6,838 nucleotides of DNA, from assembly GCA_000431135.1 (NCBI GenBank), contig HF987806.1, positions 1 to 6,838 of the forward strand, in the 5' to 3' direction. The notes beneath the pieces are model-generated. The model saw only the letters and a program-made list of their open reading frames with translations. It did no database searches and was not told the DNA's origin. Position 1 is the stretch's first letter. Each line of letters begins with the position of its first letter. Both the position numbers and the translations under genes were made by a program. Positions 5,175 through 6,838 of this stretch are shown here, piece by piece. Source of the DNA: Clostridium sp. CAG:590 (GTDB taxonomy: Bacteria > Bacillota > Clostridia > Lachnospirales > Lachnospiraceae).

Positions 5175-6218
5175 TTAGTCCATTTTTTCAATATATTCAT
5201 GTATTCTGCTTGCCAATCCGACCGGATCATATGTATATAATGCTGACGGTCCTGCCATTTCTATGCATTCTACATTGTCATATTTACTAAAATACTTCAT
5301 CCTTTTCTCATTATATGCTTTTTCAAAGTCATAGTCAGGATAAGACTCCTGCATTTTTTTCAAGTCTTCTCTGGCAGATGAATCTGTAGACAGATACGGT
5401 TCCTTGATTGGATTTGAAAATATCAAAAACATCGGTGTCTTTCCATATACAGATTCCTGATCTGTTGCTCTTGCATTCTCTCCGATCATCTTATCCTCTT
5501 CATAGATATCCTTGGAATATGTTGTCTTAGAGATCAGTGCTTTTCTTATCAGCATTTCCTTGTCAGTATATAGATCATACGAATCCGTTGGATACACAGA
5601 ATCCACATGACGTATAATTCCGGTTCGAGCGAACAGATACAACATATAGCGGAATCCCATATCCTCTCCTTCGTCCGACTCATATTCTTTCGGACTGTAC
5701 ATATCCAGACCAATTATGCTTTCCACCTCATCCGGATACTGTGATGCCCAGTAAGTTGCTTCTATTCCTCCAGTCGTCTGCGCAAACAAGATCACTTTTC
5801 CATCTACGCCCGCCTTATTGACTGCCTCTCTGGTCTCCTCGGTAAGATGCTTTACGCTTTTATCCTTGCATCCGCCTTCACTGTATCCATTGCCGGGACG
5901 ATCTACATATACTATACGATAATCAGCTGACAGTTCTCCAAAGAGCGGCTGCATCGCTATGGAATCGTCTGTCATGTTATTTCCATGAATAAATACGATC
6001 GTATGCTTTGCCTTCTCATCTCCTGCAATATATACATGCATTTGATGACCATCAACCTCTACCATCTGTCCGGGCGGAGTCTCAACCAGGGATGATTCTT
6101 CTTTTAATTTGGTTTGGTGATTAAAATACACAACTCCGACAACCGCAATCGTAATTGCCGCCGTCAACAGAAGTAATATCAAAAATATCTTGACTATCTT
6201 GTGTAAAAATTCTTTCAT
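5175..6218 (-). CDS. Membrane-anchored alpha/beta-hydrolase-fold protein with a degenerate catalytic triad
   Basis: This 347-residue protein has one hydrophobic segment at about residues 8-32, preceded by Lys and His residues, which predicts an N-terminal anchor with the main domain outside the cell. The rest looks like an alpha/beta hydrolase: VDGHQMHVY strand (55-63), oxyanion-hole FIHGNN (76-81), RIVYVDRPGNGYSE (101-114), a nucleophile-elbow region FAQTTGG (145-151) followed by EATYWASQYPDEV and IIGLDM, and a C-terminal DPVGLASRIHEYI helix. Family members normally carry G-x-S-x-G at the elbow; here it is A-Q-T-T-G, placing Thr148 at the serine position. The region that should hold the catalytic His reads GPSALYTYDP (323-332) with no His. 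It may therefore be inactive, a binding or regulatory pseudoenzyme, or use Thr as nucleophile. It follows the ABC-F gene by 20 bases and is followed by a terminator, so it is probably the last gene of that operon. Start ATG is preceded by AGGAAA at 10 bases. Substrate unknown. Confidence 0.88.
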   Translation of the reverse strand: MKEFLHKIVKIFLILLLLTAAITIAVVGVVYFNHQTKLKEESSLVETPPGQMVEVDGHQMHVYIAGDEKAKHTIVFIHGNNMTDDSIAMQPLFGELSADYRIVYVDRPGNGYSEGGCKDKSVKHLTEETREAVNKAGVDGKVILFAQTTGGIEATYWASQYPDEVESIIGLDMYSPKEYESDEGEDMGFRYMLYLFARTGIIRHVDSVYPTDSYDLYTDKEMLIRKALISKTTYSKDIYEEDKMIGENARATDQESVYGKTPMFLIFSNPIKEPYLSTDSSAREDLKKMQESYPDYDFEKAYNEKRMKYFSKYDNVECIEMAGPSALYTYDPVGLASRIHEYIEKMD

Positions 6219-6228
6219 TGTCGTATCA

Positions 6229-6234
6229 TTTCCT
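6229..6234 (-). promoter_or_regulatory. Ribosome binding site of the hydrolase gene
   Basis: The minus strand reads AGGAAA ten bases before the ATG at 6218, within the 20-base gap after the ABC-F stop. A second AGGAAT lies at 6235-6240. It is a modest Shine-Dalgarno match, but no better start is in reach. Confidence 0.5.
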
Positions 6235-6238
6235 ATTC

Positions 6239-6838
6239 CTAATCATTGTCTTCGGATGTATCCACATTCATAACCTGACGTTTTCTTGCCAGTTCATCAT
6301 TCTCTAAATATTCATCATATGTGGTCATCTTATCAATCAATCCGGTTGCCGTGATCTCCATGATACGGTTTGCTGTTGTCTGGATAAACTGATGATCCTG
6401 CGATGAGAACAGGATAACGCCAGGAAATTTGATCAGTCCATTATTCAAAGCCGTAATAGATTCCATATCCAAATGGTTGGTTGGCTCATCAAGCACTAAC
6501 ACATTCGAACCCATGATCATCATTTTAGAAAGCAGACAGCGGACTTTTTCTCCTCCGGAAAGAACTTTTACCTTTTTCACGCCGTCATCACCAGCAAACA
6601 ACATTCTTCCAAGGAAACCTCGCACATAAGTCGGATCCTTTTCTTCCGAAAACTGTGTCAGCCAGTCTACAATCGTAAGATCATTATCGAATTCCTTTGT
6701 ATTGTCTTTTGGGAAATATCCCTGCGAGGTTGTCACACCCCATTTGTAAGATCCGCTATCCGGTTCTTCTTCGCCAACTAATATCTTAAAAAGCATGGTT
6801 GTTGCCAATGTGTTTGGTCCGACAAATGCAACCTTATC
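6239..6838 (-). CDS. ABC-F family ATPase, C-terminal part (second nucleotide-binding domain), partial at the window edge
   Basis: The frame is open to the right edge, so the start and first ATPase domain lie outside; 199 residues plus a TAG stop are visible. ABC-F proteins are soluble twin-ATPase proteins that act on the ribosome and do not transport. No membrane segments are seen. The visible part is a second nucleotide-binding domain: the Walker A region reads GPNTLATTML, the signature LSGGEKVR, Walker B VLVLDEPTNHLD with its glutamate, then FSSQDHQF at the switch region. The DEPTNHLD string is characteristic of ABC-F. The stretches KWGVTTSQGYFPKDN and RGFLGRMLF resemble the YbiT-like branch of Firmicutes (from memory). 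The usual Walker A lysine is Thr, and the switch His is Gln, so the ATP site built on this domain looks degenerate, while its signature, which completes the site of the first domain, is intact. The downstream hydrolase begins 20 bases later, suggesting cotranscription. Family call is firm; the exact subfamily and role are not. Confidence 0.93.
   Translation of the reverse strand, partial: DKVAFVGPNTLATTMLFKILVGEEEPDSGSYKWGVTTSQGYFPKDNTKEFDNDLTIVDWLTQFSEEKDPTYVRGFLGRMLFAGDDGVKKVKVLSGGEKVRCLLSKMMIMGSNVLVLDEPTNHLDMESITALNNGLIKFPGVILFSSQDHQFIQTTANRIMEITATGLIDKMTTYDEYLENDELARKRQVMNVDTSEDND

Overview
The window looks like a piece of chromosome from a low-GC Gram-positive anaerobe, most likely a gut Clostridia of the Lachnospiraceae type. 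This rests on AT-rich composition, strong AGGAGG-type ribosome binding sites, lipoprotein signal peptides in place of periplasmic ones, sigma-A type promoters with 17-base spacing, and the style of the solute-binding protein. It is inferred from character alone, without any database comparison. Every protein-coding gene found lies on the minus strand, so the window is best read from high to low coordinates.

Right part (6838 to 5116): the 3' end of a gene for an ABC-F type ATPase, cut by the window edge, is followed after 20 bases by a membrane-anchored alpha/beta-hydrolase-fold protein. The pair ends at a hairpin terminator at 5116-5156. Middle part (5110 to 1349): a three-gene carbohydrate ABC importer of the CUT1 (MalEFG-like) kind. 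It has a sigma-A promoter, a structured 88-base leader, a GTG-started lipoprotein solute-binding protein, a roughly 225-base gap filled with three inverted repeats, a MalF-like permease, a MalG-like permease 16 bases further on, and a strong terminator. No ATPase gene, regulator or glycoside hydrolase lies next to it, so a shared MsmX/MsiK-like ATPase encoded elsewhere is expected to power it. Left part (1348 to 1): a separately promoted lipoprotein of the PpiC/PrsA/SurA parvulin-like foldase type, followed by a short GC-rich hairpin.

The importer genes plausibly work together. The binding protein is tethered to the outer face of the membrane and passes a sugar or oligosaccharide to the two permeases. 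The gap hairpins could let the cell make far more binding protein than permease. The foldase-like lipoprotein could help exported proteins fold, but nothing in the sequence ties it specifically to the transporter.

I see no defence island, phage, mobile element, CRISPR array or RNA gene. The points most worth a second look are: (1) three proteins that keep their fold motifs but have lost residues normally needed for catalysis (Walker A lysine and switch histidine in the second ATPase domain; serine and histidine of the hydrolase triad; both conserved parvulin histidines); (2) the leader of the binding-protein mRNA, which appears to begin exactly with a GAGA-capped hairpin; and (3) the hairpin cluster between the binding protein and permease genes.
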